The notes under the pieces were generated by a model that was not told the origin of the DNA, ran no database searches, and was given only the letters and a program-made list of their open reading frames with translations. A DNA stretch of 64,000 nucleotides, taken from NCBI GenBank assembly GCA_023053685.1, contig JALIGW010000002.1, forward strand, positions 239,872,177-239,936,176, in the 5' to 3' direction. Shown piece after piece: positions 54,107 through 64,000 of the stretch. A program made the position numbers and the translations under genes. How positions within the stretch are numbered: the stretch's first letter is position 1; each line of letters opens with the position of its first letter. Origin of the DNA: Diadophis punctatus similis (taxonomy: Eukaryota; Chordata; Lepidosauria; Squamata; Dipsadidae).

Positions 54107-54111
54107 ATATT

Positions 54112-54791
54112 ATTGTCATTTTCCTCACAACTATAGGAGGTATTACTTTTATGTATAAATCAACCTGCCACTATTGGGACTCACAACCTGGATTATTCTT
54201 TGAATAGTTCAGCTGATAGAAAGTCCTCTCCAGGGGCTCTATTGTTCTTCAAGCCTTTATGATTAATTTGATTATGAATACATTAGGGTAAAAAGTTGTT
54301 GATATGTTGGCTCATAGATTTGTAGCTTTTTAAATAAAGTGGTTAATTACTGACGGGGATCACTATGAGTCTATCAGACATATATGTTTTCTTAACAATA
54401 GGTAAGATGGAGAATCTTTTCATGAATATGGGATTTGTTCAGCATTGAAAAATATTATTTTTTTCTAAGATTATGTACAAAATGTGAGCTTTCCATCAGT
54501 GCTGCATCTTCCTATCGCACAGAATGATTTTTCATTCAACAGACAGCCTTTCCTCACCTTTATAAGTGTGCAACAGAAGCCCTCAAAGCAATGGGGATGG
54601 TCTCATGAGAAGATATGTCTTTTTTGAACCATGCTCCCATCCTAATGTTATCTCAATACTCAGCCATGATACCTACAATGACCATAGTGAAAAACAGCTC
54701 TTGAATCCCATAGAGAAGATATGGCTGGATTTATCATGCACCCACTACCAGACAATTCACTTTGCCATGTAAAAAACAAACACACACACAC
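54112..54791 (-). other. V2R-C intron 2, 5' part, with empty DIRS and LINE sites
   Basis: This non-coding intron is colinear with V2R-B but lacks the LINE tail (site near 54295) and the DIRS element (site near 54390). No gene is seen. Confidence 0.75.
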
Positions 54792-55080
54792 CTGTGGGAC
54801 TTTGTAGGTGCCTACTAAGGTTGACATCTGGATGGAGATGTCCCTGTCAGCTGCATCAAGAAAAGCCAAAATGTTCTCCTTCCTTCCACAGCTGTAGTTG
54901 GGAACATTGGCTTTTCCAGTAGAGAGCATGTCCAGCAAGGCATCTGAAGTGCCAAGTGTGCTCAAATAGTTGTCATGGATGTTGTACCCAAGTGTGAGAT
55001 TATTCAGGAGCTGAATATTCTTGTTAATAACTTGAATGTTAAAAATAAGGCATCCTTTTCCTTTCTTATCATAAGGTCTT
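54792..55080 (-). CDS. V2R-C exon 2, ligand-binding domain N-terminal lobe
   Basis: The 289 bp exon lies between acceptor TTTATAATAG and a donor GTGTGTG, with the same phases as V2R-B exon 2. It encodes RPYDKKGKGCLIFNIQVINK, LTLGYNIHDNYLSTLGTSDA and VPNYSCGRKENILAFLDAAD, ending in YKVPQ. Its first 40 codons are more diverged from V2R-B than the rest. It is intact. Confidence 0.9.
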
Positions 55081-55559
55081 CTATTATAAAAACACAGTTA
55101 TAGTTAATATCAGCATAATCAACAGTAATCATCAAATAACATTTTTTGAAATTTCATTCCCTTTGTCAACATATGACTATTGAGTCTGAAGCAAATACTC
55201 ATCCGAACCCAGAGGCAAATGACCCATCAACATTAAATATTTGTGAATGATAAGAAATTGGAAAAGAGATAGTCCTCTACTAAGGTTAAGAATCACAACT
55301 AGTCCATTCTTTGTAGCAGTATCATAAGGAAGTGGATATTTCAGAAGTGATCGGAAAAATGACATTTTAATTCAAGTCATCCTCCAATCCTACATGAATC
55401 AGGCATTGAATTGAATATCAATGACTGGTTACAAAAATATGGAAATGAGCTGATCAAAGGGAAATTTGATAATCACTTCTTTAAGTCATGAATTCTTTAA
55501 TTTCTTGCAGACAGGAAAATAACGTGGACTTCTTTCAGGTATTTTTTTTTGTCCTATTG

Positions 55560-56730
55560 TTACATTTGTGTCTCTTCCTCAAAGTATTGTGAAATGCTGT
55601 GGACATAATTTACTTGGACTTCAGTAAGCATTTGATAAAGAAGACCACAACCTACTACTTGATAAGATAGGAAAATTTGGGTTAGACAGCATGATCACCA
55701 GATGGATTCGTAACTGGCTGACCAACCATACTCAACATTTAGTCCTTAAGTGAACTGCATCTACTTGAAAGGAAATATGCAGTGAGGTACCCCAAGGCTC
55801 TGTCGTAGGCTCAGTACACTTTAATAACTTCACAAATGTTTTAGATGAGGGCAAAGAAGGAGGGCTCATGAAATTTGCAGATGACACCAAGCTGGCAGGT
55901 ATAGTCAACACTCCAGAAGATAGAATCAAGATACAGAATGATCCCAACAGACTTGAACACTGGGTCTTAAGTAACAAAATGAAATTCAATGGTGAGAAAA
56001 GTAAGGTTCTATATTTGGAGTTGGGTGCCAATTGCACCAGTATACAATAAGTGGTATCTATTCAATAGTAGTAACTATTGTGAAAGGGATCTTGGCAATC
56101 TCTTAAGTATGACCCAGCAGTGTGCTGCAGCTGCCAAAAAAAGCCATCACAGTCTTAGTCTGCATTAGTAGAAGGATAGGATCAAGATTATGTGAAGCGT
56201 TAGTACCACTTTATAATGCCTTCATAAGACCACACATGTAATACTCTGTCCAGTTTTGGTCAACACAATGGGAAAAGGATGTTGAGATTCTAATAAGAGC
56301 GCAGAGAAGAATAACAAAGATGATTAGGTTGCTGGAAAATAAAACATATGACAAACAGTTGCAAGAACAGAGTATTTCTAGTGCAATGCAGAGAAGCCTA
56401 GGAGTGATATAAAAGCAGTGTTCCGATATCTAAGGGGCTGCCACAAAAAAGAGATAGTCAATCTACTCTCTAAAACACCTGAAGGCTGAAGAAGAAGCCA
56501 TGGATGGCAACTAATCAAGGAGAGAAGCAACCTAGAACTATGGAGAAATTTCCTGGCAGTTTGAAGAATTCATCAGTGGAATGGCTTGCCTTCAGAAGTT
56601 GTGTCTGCTCTATCACGGGAGGTTTTTAAGAAGAGATTGGACAACCATTTATCTGAAACAGTATAGGGTCTCCTGCTTGGGCAGGGGTTGTAACAGAACA
56701 CCTCCAGGTTCCCTTCCAACTCAATTATTC
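55560..56730 (+). mobile_element. CR1 LINE relic (V2R-C intron 1)
   Basis: Old CR1 sequence runs from RT codons (DIIYLDFSKHLIKK-like near 55605), through VPQGSVVGSVHF-like and FADDTKLAG near 55875, to the 3' UTR ending near 56730. It has many stops. The matching relic in V2R-B at 31855-32640 is internally deleted, so this insertion predates the duplication. Confidence 0.8.
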
Positions 56731-56893
56731 TTCTACATTTCTGTCATATTTTTAAAAAAGAGAGCCTATCAAAATCAAAACAAGAAATTAGTCAATTCCT
56801 ACAATATAGGAGTAAGTGGAATAAAAATAAAAGAATGAGGGTGTTAATAATGCAGATGGAGGGAATACAACTCCATCGCACGGAAAGACTTAC

Positions 56894-57111
56894 AACTCAG
56901 AATTACTGTGAGGAGCCATGTTGAAACTCAAAATTTTCTGTCGTAGAGTAAATGCACTGGCAACTATACTAATGAGATGGTCTCCTGTCCTATAGTAGCT
57001 CCATGGTCTTATTTTTTGCAGGTGCTCCAAATTCAGTGAACACTTCATTCTAAGCTTCCCAGAGACTGGCTGGGATACCAGCAGTGGCAGAAGCAGAAGC
57101 AGGGGTTCCAT
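56894..57111 (-). CDS. V2R-C exon 1, signal peptide and start
   Basis: The ATG at 57111 starts a leucine-rich signal peptide (MEPLLLLLPLLVSQPVSG), followed by KCSLNLEHLQKIRPWSYYRT and GDHLISIVASAF. Donor GTAAGTC leaves TT to complete Leu with exon 2. Length is 218 bp. Only one copy of exon 1 is present here, in contrast to V2R-B. Confidence 0.87.
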
Positions 57112-57820
57112 AATTCATGAGGCTGAATCAATCCTCTGATTCCAAAGAAGAGTTACATGAATTCAAAGCACTTTCACAAAAGGAAATATCCAGTGACTTT
57201 CCTCTTTCGAACAGAGACAAACCGAGTTTAGTATGGAAAGGGGAGACAGTCCATTCAGCAGTACAGTCTTTGACTGTGTCCTAAATCTTGCACAGACCAT
57301 TCAGCACAAGTGGAGGTTTTTATCTTTTTCTGATGCATTCAATGTTGCTTTAGCCTAATGTTATATCAGAGGCAGTCACTGGGGAAATTGCAACAGATGT
57401 CTCAAAGTCCAGGATCGTGATAATTACTGTGAGTGATCATTTGTCCTCTGGGACTTCTCAACCTCTTCCAGGTCTCCACGTGCAGAGAAAAAAAAATATG
57501 TTTGTGAAATCTGACAGATACATCCCTGGGGACACTCTTCTACAGTGGTTGTCATCCTTCCTGTCAGGACATGTCCAGAAAGTGATGCTGGAGAAAGATA
57601 CTTCAATACCTGGGGAATTGTCTTGTGAAGTCCTCCATTGTGGTACACTGAATCCAGAAACTGCTGGGGAAGATCACCCAGAGCTATGGAGTTTTGTTCC
57701 AGTGTAGATTTCTGTCACTTAACTCTGTTGCTCCCTGTCTTCTTAATACCAAGGAGTCACCCCTGAACACTTCTGGAGAGGGAGCCAAGGGATAATTTTC
57801 AAGGCCGGGAGTAGAAGGTT
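57112..57820 (-). promoter_or_regulatory. V2R-C 5' flank with LINE RT relic
   Basis: This is the counterpart of 33093-33800. The plus-strand segment near 57530-57660 encodes LLQWLSSFLSGHVQKVMLEK as in the V2R-B flank. A promoter is expected here from position; no TATA box is evident. Confidence 0.4.
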
Positions 57821-57908
57821 AAGTTCAAAGCATCTCCTAGAAAACAGACAGAGATTTCCACCAAAAAGAAGTGCATATCACTTCATAGAGAGCCAAGAAC
57901 CTTTGTAA

Positions 57909-58118
<210 letters not shown>

Positions 58119-58570
58119 GTTTTCAAATTTTATTTTTCAATTTTTAAAATTCTTTTTTCAATGTTTTACAATTGTTTTTACAATTTTTCAATTTACCATC
58201 CAAGTCATTTATCATTCAAGTTTATGTTAATTCTTTAGAAAATTTTAAATTCTTAACAATCTAAGCGGGGAAAAAATCATGGCAAAAAAGATTGACACTT
58301 CAAAACAGGAAAAACAGTGATGAATTTTCAAGGCAGAGAATAAAGGGCCAAGAACTTTTGTAAGCTATTGTAAACTGACTCTTCGCAACAGGGAAAATAT
58401 TTAATTTTTAGAAATGTTTAATTTTTTAGCGAACTAAAAAAATGTCCTGGAAAAAGAGACTTGCAAAATAGATCATATTTTTAGGCTTATGCCCCATAGA
58501 AGACTCAAACTATATATGTATCAAATGTAAATTATATGTATTACTAGAAGAAAAAGTAAAGAGTCTTGAG

Positions 58571-58860
58571 CAGTGACGGCTAACCTTTTCACCACTGACT
58601 ACTGAAACTGGAAAGCAAGCTTGCCAGAGTGCTGGTACCCAGAAGAGAGCAGCTGGTCAGTGCTCATGCACGCAGCGGCCAGCTGCTCTTCCGGGTTCTG
58701 GTGAGCACATGCGCTCAGGCCAGCTGGTCTTCGAAGACCAGCTGTCTGGTGCGCATGCACACACCGGAACTCAGAAGAGCAGCTGGCGATGGTGCACGTG
58801 CCCACAGAGAGGGCTCTGCATGCTACCACTTGCACATGTGCCATAGATTCACCATCATAG
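58571..58860 (+). mobile_element. hAT-type MITE, family 3 relative
   Basis: This is the orthologue of 34371-34666: left end CAGTGACGGCTAACC, right end TAGATTCACCATCATAG. It is uninterrupted here. Confidence 0.75.
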
Positions 58861-59325
58861 ATCTAGAGGCAACTCTAGCCACTCTGAAACTCAAAGAACA
58901 AAGTGACTAAAGCAAAATTAAACACAATAGGGAGCAAACAGCTTGTAAAAAAAATGACCCCATATATAAAACTAAAGAAGGAAACTGATAGACCCAAATT
59001 GAATACAATAGGGAACAGTTTCTATAAAAATGATTCTATCTATGAACCTAAAGAGGAAGGTCAATGGAAGCATGTCACTTTTAGAAAAACACAACAACCA
59101 AGAGCAACACCTTACTAGCTTCCAGTGGTGAAATCCAATTTTTTTTATTATCAGTTGTGTAGGCATGTGTTTCTACAAATGTACTTCCAAATTAGCAAGT
59201 ATTTCAATGCAGAAATATCTAAACATCTTAAGATGATATTTACTCAAACAAGATTTGAGCACTGGGCACAATGGTTAAATATAGAACATTTAACCAAGAC
59301 TCTTATAATGAAGAGACTTGTATTT

Positions 59326-59326
59326 C

Positions 59327-59382
<56 letters not shown>

Positions 59383-59385
59383 GAC

Positions 59386-59454
<69 letters not shown>

Positions 59455-59460
59455 CAGAGA

Positions 59461-59514
<54 letters not shown>

Positions 59515-59543
59515 GAGAGAGAGACAGAGAGAGAGAGAGAGAC

Positions 59544-59584
<41 letters not shown>

Positions 59585-59642
59585 GAGACAGAGAGAGAGA
59601 GACAGAGAGAGAGACAGAGAGAGAGAGACAGAGAGAGAGAGA
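59326..59642. repeat. (GA)n / (CAGA)n microsatellite, about 315 bp
   Basis: The tract consists of GAGA runs with periodic CAGA units. The V2R-B flank has only about 16 bp of GA here (37390-37404). Long Arg-Glu or Ser-Leu reading frames across it are meaningless. Confidence 0.95.
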
Positions 59643-60104
59643 AAATACATCTATTAGTGAAATGTCAGCTGTATAAGGAAGAGATCAGTATCTTGGACAG
59701 CATATTAGACAAACAACCTATTTGGATCCTTATATTAAAGCAACATATTTCCTGTTTGGTCAAAATTATAAAAATACATTCAATATGCCTCTTTATTTGA
59801 ACAAAACATTTTATTTGACCTATGGACCTGTGTGTCTGATAACAAAAGTTGTAAGAGTGATACAGAAATATCTTTGGCAGTCTTTATTTTTATTCTTTTA
59901 AACTTATGGGTTTTATACCATTGTTATATACAGTCTTGCTAATGTTATATTGTCTTTAATTCTTTATTTTCATATGGGTGAATGACTAATCAAGAATAAA
60001 CTATTCTAATAAGTTCATGAGAACCAAGCTAGATTTGTTTAAAACTAATATTTTGGAACTGATCTGATCCCAAATATAACACAGAATTCTTCATTGCTTT
60101 TCAG
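59643..60104. other. Non-coding flank shared with 37405-38312
   Basis: This flank is colinear with the V2R-B side and has the empty site of the MITE at 59945-59952. No gene is seen. Confidence 0.65.
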
Positions 60105-60232
60105 ATCAATTTTTAATTATTTTCAGATTCACTGCATGATAAAAGTCAATTGCCCTTTTATCACCAGCTTTATCCCCCAAAAAAGGGATCCTCTACCCAG
60201 GAATTTTCCAAGTGCTCCTCCATTTCAGAGTC
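60105..60232 (+). pseudogene. V2R exon 3 relic, antisense to the genes (second copy)
   Basis: This is the counterpart of 38313-38435, with the acceptor-like TTGCTTTTCAG. It has an early TAA (INF then stop) followed by DKSQLPFYHQLYPPKKGI and FQVLLHFR. The C-run is shorter than in the other copy. Confidence 0.75.
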
Positions 60233-60652
60233 GAAAGAGCTCAGGGCTGAAATGAGGGGTCCTTGGTTCTCTCTGAGCTTGTTTTCTTTCATACATTTCA
60301 TTACCAAAACTAAGTAACATCATCAGTGCTAGTAAGGAGTGGGGTTTGCTGTCAGTTTACATTCTGGTGGCTTGCCCTGTCAATGTTGGTGGGGAAGTCT
60401 TAGAGATTGTTTGGTTGGGCTGTTTGCTGTTGGTTCATTGGCAGTTTCTTGACTGAGTTATTGTTTACTTGATTATTGGTCTGATGTTAACCCTAGAGTT
60501 AATCTATGCTGATTGCTGATGGAGAGGTGCTTAGGTCTTTTTGTTCCTCTTGGGTTGGTTGATTGTCTCTTTTGCATAATTTATAGAGGTCTAAATCCAC
60601 GAGAACTGCAATGGATAAATAAATATTATGAGCCTAAGAAACAATTTCATAG
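60233..60652. other. Non-coding DNA between relic and V2R-D
   Basis: It matches 38436-38693 up to about 60480, where the other copy enters the Gypsy fragment; this copy has no Gypsy. The remainder is the 3' flank of V2R-D with no recognised feature. Confidence 0.6.
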
Positions 60653-61557
60653 TCATTTCCCTCCTTTTATAATTAGATGTTCCTTAGTATTTAGATCAGG
60701 CCTCAGGATGATAATATAGCACTTGGGGAAGAAGATACAGACAAGTAGCCCAGCACCAGAGGCCAAAATGGAGAAGACTTGCACGGCCACCATGGACTTT
60801 CCTTTGGTACTCAGGTAGGTGGGCAGGAAGGAAATCCAGACACTGCAAAAGACCAGCATGCTGAAGGTGATTAACTTGGCTTCATTGAATGCCCCAGGCA
60901 GATTCCTAGCCAGGAAAGCCACAATGAAGCAAATGGCAGCTAGGAAGCACATATAGCCAAGGACAACATAAAACATAGCAACAGAGCCTTCATTGCATTG
61001 AAGGATGATCTCTCCTGGTTGGGAGTGCAGATCAGAGTCAGGGAATGGGGGAGAAACACACAACCACATGGCACAGATGAAAGTTTGGCCAGCAGAACCA
61101 GAAAGGATGATGGAGTTGGCCAAACTCTTCCCCAACCACCTTTTCACCCTGTTCCCTGGTTTTGAGGCTAAGAATGCCAGCACCACTGTGATTGTTTTGG
61201 CCAACACAGAAGACACAGCTATTGAGAAGACAATGCTGAACACTGTTTGTCGAAGAAGACAGGTGGCTTTCCTTGGTTGTTCAATGAAGAAAATGGAGGA
61301 CAAGAAGCAAAGCAGGAGGGAGACCAGGAGGATGAAGGAGAGGTCCCGGTTATTGGCTTTGACAATTGGAGTTTCTCGGTATTTAAGGAATATGATTAAA
61401 ATAAGAACTGTGATTAGGAACAAGAGTAGGGCAACAGAAATGAGGATGATGCCCAGTTGTTCTTTATAGGACAGAAAGTTCCTTCTTTTGGGGATGCATT
61501 GGACTCGGGTTTTGGTTGGATATTGATTATCTGGACACCTGGTGCATTTTTCAGTAT
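60653..61557 (-). CDS. V2R-D last exon (exon 6), seven-transmembrane domain
   Basis: The exon follows acceptor GTTTTCTCAG with the same split-codon phase as the others. It encodes [20 protein letters not shown], a seven-helix domain with [19 protein letters not shown], and [13 protein letters not shown] before the stop. It is clearly more diverged than A, B and C (for example [10 protein letters not shown] and [14 protein letters not shown]). The frame stays open into intron 5 up to 61684, which is chance. No exon 5 is found up to 64000; it lies outside the window or is lost. Confidence 0.92.
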
Positions 61558-62116
61558 CTGAGAAAACAGAAAAAAATATTTCTTTTATAGTATATCCTTT
61601 CACATATTCAGAAAGACCTTCTTTGGGTGGGAGTTGATATCGAAAGCCATAATAAATGATAAATAGTAATAAATATAACATCATATCATCCCAAATCCTG
61701 GGAGAAAATCTAGGTCCCAGAAGTTTAGAAGGATGAGGGCCTGTTTGAATTCAAGGAAGATGGTGTTCAGTATCGCAGGAGCTGCAACCAAAATGAAATG
61801 CTTCCAAGAACCCACAAGGTGGCAGTGTTTCAAGAAACAGACCTGCAGTGCTCCTAATTATAATGGATATGGATGAATAAGCAGATGTCCTCAGACGAGT
61901 AAATCCCCTGATCTTATTCGAGGTAGGACTTTAAAGTTGAATTTAATTTACAATACAATTTTAAATCAATTGGGAGTCTGTGTAGCTTATAGAAAAAGGT
62001 ATAATATGATCAAACATAGGGATACTCAACACAGTGCTTACAATTGCATTCAGGCCCATTTCTAAATTTCAGGTACTTTTTGTTTTTATTAGTTCTCTAT
62101 TTTCCCTCCAATAATA
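61558..62116. other. Non-coding DNA upstream of V2R-D exon 6
   Basis: This is the start of intron 5 or flank. No exon, repeat or gene is recognised. Confidence 0.6.
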
Positions 62117-62338
<222 letters not shown>

Positions 62339-62354
62339 TTATTAATTATTAATT

Positions 62355-63079
62355 ATTGAACGAAAAGTTGATATGAAGAAGATCTGGTTATGGCTCACTA
62401 ATGGAACACTGAAGAAGGAGACAGAAGGCTTGATTCTTGCAGCCCAGGAGCAAGCAATTAGAACAAAGGCAATCAAAGCCAAGATCGAAAAATCAGCTGA
62501 TGACCCAAAATGCAGACTTTGCAAGGAAGCTGATGAAACAATTGATCATATCCTCAGCGGCTGCAAGAAAATCGCAAAGACGGACTACAAACAGAGGCAC
62601 AACTACATGGCCCAGATGCTTCATTGGAACCTGTGCCACAACTACCACCTACCAGTGGTAAAGAACTGGTGGGATCATAAACCTGAGAAAGTAGTTGAAA
62701 ACAAACATGCCCAAATACTTTGGGACTTTCGAATTCAGACTGACAAGGTTTTGGAACATAATACGCCGGACCTCACGATTGTGGAAAAGAAAAAAAGTGT
62801 GGATCATTGATGTCGCCATACCAGGTGACAGTCGAATTGATGAAAAACAACAAGAAAAACTTAACCGATATCAGGACCTTAAAATCGAATTACAATGACT
62901 CTGGCATAAACCAGTACAGGTGGTCCCAGTGGTAATTGGCACACTGGGTGCTGTGCCAAAAGACCGTAACCAGCATTTGAAAACAATAAATATTGACAAA
63001 ATCACAATCTGTCAGTTGCAAAAGGCCACCGTACTTGGATCTGCACGCATCATACGAAAATACATCACACAGTCCTAGA
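62355..63079 (+). pseudogene. R4/Dong-like LINE, 3' endonuclease part, broken
   Basis: The plus strand encodes a CX2CX7HX4C finger (CRLCKEADETIDHILSGC), a conserved LHWNLCHNYHLPVV block, and WWDHKPEKVVENKHAQILWD. A restriction-like nuclease follows: PDLTIVEKKK, then after a frameshift at an A-run, IIDVAIPGDSRI. VVPVVIGTLGAVPK and LQKATVLGSARIIRKYI follow. Finger plus PD..K type nuclease at the C-terminus is the layout of RLE-bearing LINEs such as R2, R4 and NeSL. The spacing and the AAT flanks favour R4/Dong. A TGA near 62898 and the frameshift near 62795 kill it. Confidence 0.8.
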
Positions 63080-63163
63080 CGCTTGGGAAGTGTTCGACTT
63101 GTGATATAGTGATACGAAATCCAGCATATAAATCTCGTTTGCTGTGTATTACATTTTTTGTGA

Positions 63164-63458
<295 letters not shown>

Positions 63459-64000
63459 ATGGAGAAACAAACAAAATCAAAGTCTATACTGGCTCGGCCA
63501 TCGCCCAGGATAAAAAGGTCCACGGCGGATGCTGCTGATTCCGGGCATTCGCCGGAAAGTGGGTTACGGAATCAAAACTCAAATGAACAATTACAGAAGC
63601 GGCAGAAATACACCATGTCAGAGAATCGTACAGTAATGAAATACTACTACAAATCAGAACCTCAAAAGCGTGGCTACCAAAAAAGGATGTACCAACTGTG
63701 GAAACAAGTATACCCTGACTCAAAGATAACTGAACTTCGACTGGCTGATCAAAGAAGATTCATAATCAGAAATAAAGTATACAGTGAGGTTGAACTTGAA
63801 GAAATTCGAAAAAGTTGCGAAGCAAATGAACATCAGGCTACTGTACAGACAGTGGCTGACGTTTCAGTAACATTAGGAGTCATTGAACAAACTGAACCAG
63901 AAGAAAATATGGAAATTTTTCAAGAAAATGAAAAGGAGCCACAACTTGATGTCTTTGTTGCAACACCAGGAACATTGACAACAAGGCAACAAGAACTGAA
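63459..64000 (+). CDS. Probable R4/Dong-like LINE ORF, N-terminal part, runs off window
   Basis: The ATG at 63459 opens 180 codons with no stop to the window end. The start is basic (MEKQTKSKSILARPSPRIKR). The middle part reads ENRTVMKYYYKSEPQKRGY and KRMYQLWKQVYPDSK, then ELRLADQRRFIIRNKVY and ELEEIRKSC. The last third is rich in Gln, Glu and Thr. An arginine-rich block followed by RLADQ...IRNK is what I recall of the N-terminus of R4-like LINE polyproteins; no zinc finger is seen so far. Because no stop is reached, it could be an intact copy. Alternatives are another LINE clade. The protein is not a host gene, since it starts against the AAT tract. Confidence 0.6.
   Translation, partial: MEKQTKSKSILARPSPRIKRSTADAADSGHSPESGLRNQNSNEQLQKRQKYTMSENRTVMKYYYKSEPQKRGYQKRMYQLWKQVYPDSKITELRLADQRRFIIRNKVYSEVELEEIRKSCEANEHQATVQTVADVSVTLGVIEQTEPEENMEIFQENEKEPQLDVFVATPGTLTTRQQEL

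Larger units (their letters stand above)
40845..57111 (-). other. V2R-C gene, complete six-exon vomeronasal receptor
   Basis: Exons are 56894-57111, 54792-55080, 52233-53033, 49139-49342, 48020-48146 and 40845-41755. They sum to 2550 nt, 849 codons plus stop, with consistent phases and GT/AG junctions. Domain order is as in V2R-B, its closest paralogue in the window. Introns and both flanks are also homologous to those of V2R-B, so the duplicated unit is more than 20 kb. Insertions specific to this copy are two CR1 elements, a solo LTR and a nested MITE. Confidence 0.92.

Noticed and set aside
59303..59800. Long Arg-Glu and Ser-Leu open frames
   Set aside because: Pure products of the (GA)n tract on the two strands.
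60653..61684. V2R-D frame extended by 42 codons upstream of the exon
   Set aside because: The acceptor TTTTCTCAG and shared phase with A-C show that the extra codons are intron 5 read-through.

Overview
The window is vertebrate nuclear DNA. It has spliced multi-exon genes with GT/AG junctions, a dense and nested transposon load, and long microsatellites. Four family C vomeronasal type-2 receptor (V2R) loci, CR1 and L2-like LINEs whose 3' ends carry short tandem tails, tRNA-derived SINEs, a DIRS element, a Ty1/copia element and an R4-like LINE together point to a squamate reptile, most likely a snake. The species call is inference.

Layout. 1-4315: Ty1/copia element on the minus strand, cut by the left window edge, inserted in a hAT-type MITE. 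4930-5840: last exon of V2R-A (plus strand). 6481-14419: AT-rich DNA with a SINE, an L2-like LINE, a LINE ORF1-like relic, a CR1 copy and a Gypsy fragment. 14991-31806: V2R-B, a complete six-exon gene on the minus strand, with introns holding L2, CR1, SINE, hAT MITEs and a nearly complete 4.9 kb DIRS element. 31807-40844: a second copy of exon 1, the 5' flank, a local tandem duplication, MITEs, an antisense V2R exon 3 relic and a second copy of the Gypsy fragment. 40845-57111: V2R-C, a paralogous complete six-exon gene on the minus strand with two CR1 insertions, a solo LTR and a nested MITE. 57112-60652: duplicated flank with expanded (AT)n and (GA)n tracts and a second antisense relic. 60653-61557: last exon of V2R-D. 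62117-64000: R4/Dong-like LINE sequences lying within and between (AAT)n tracts.

The exons of V2R-B sum to 2553 nt (850 codons plus stop) and those of V2R-C to 2550 nt (849 codons plus stop). Splice phases agree at all junctions, so both are probably functional chemoreceptor genes. V2Rs are pheromone or chemosensory GPCRs of the vomeronasal organ. V2R-A faces V2R-B tail to tail; B, C and D are head-to-tail. B and C are duplicates of one another including introns and flanks. As a result many insertions in one copy have a visible empty site in the other, which fixes insertion ends and relative ages. This paired architecture, the DIRS element with its circle-junction signature, the duplicated first exon of V2R-B, and the R4-like LINE in (AAT)n are the most rewarding parts of the window.
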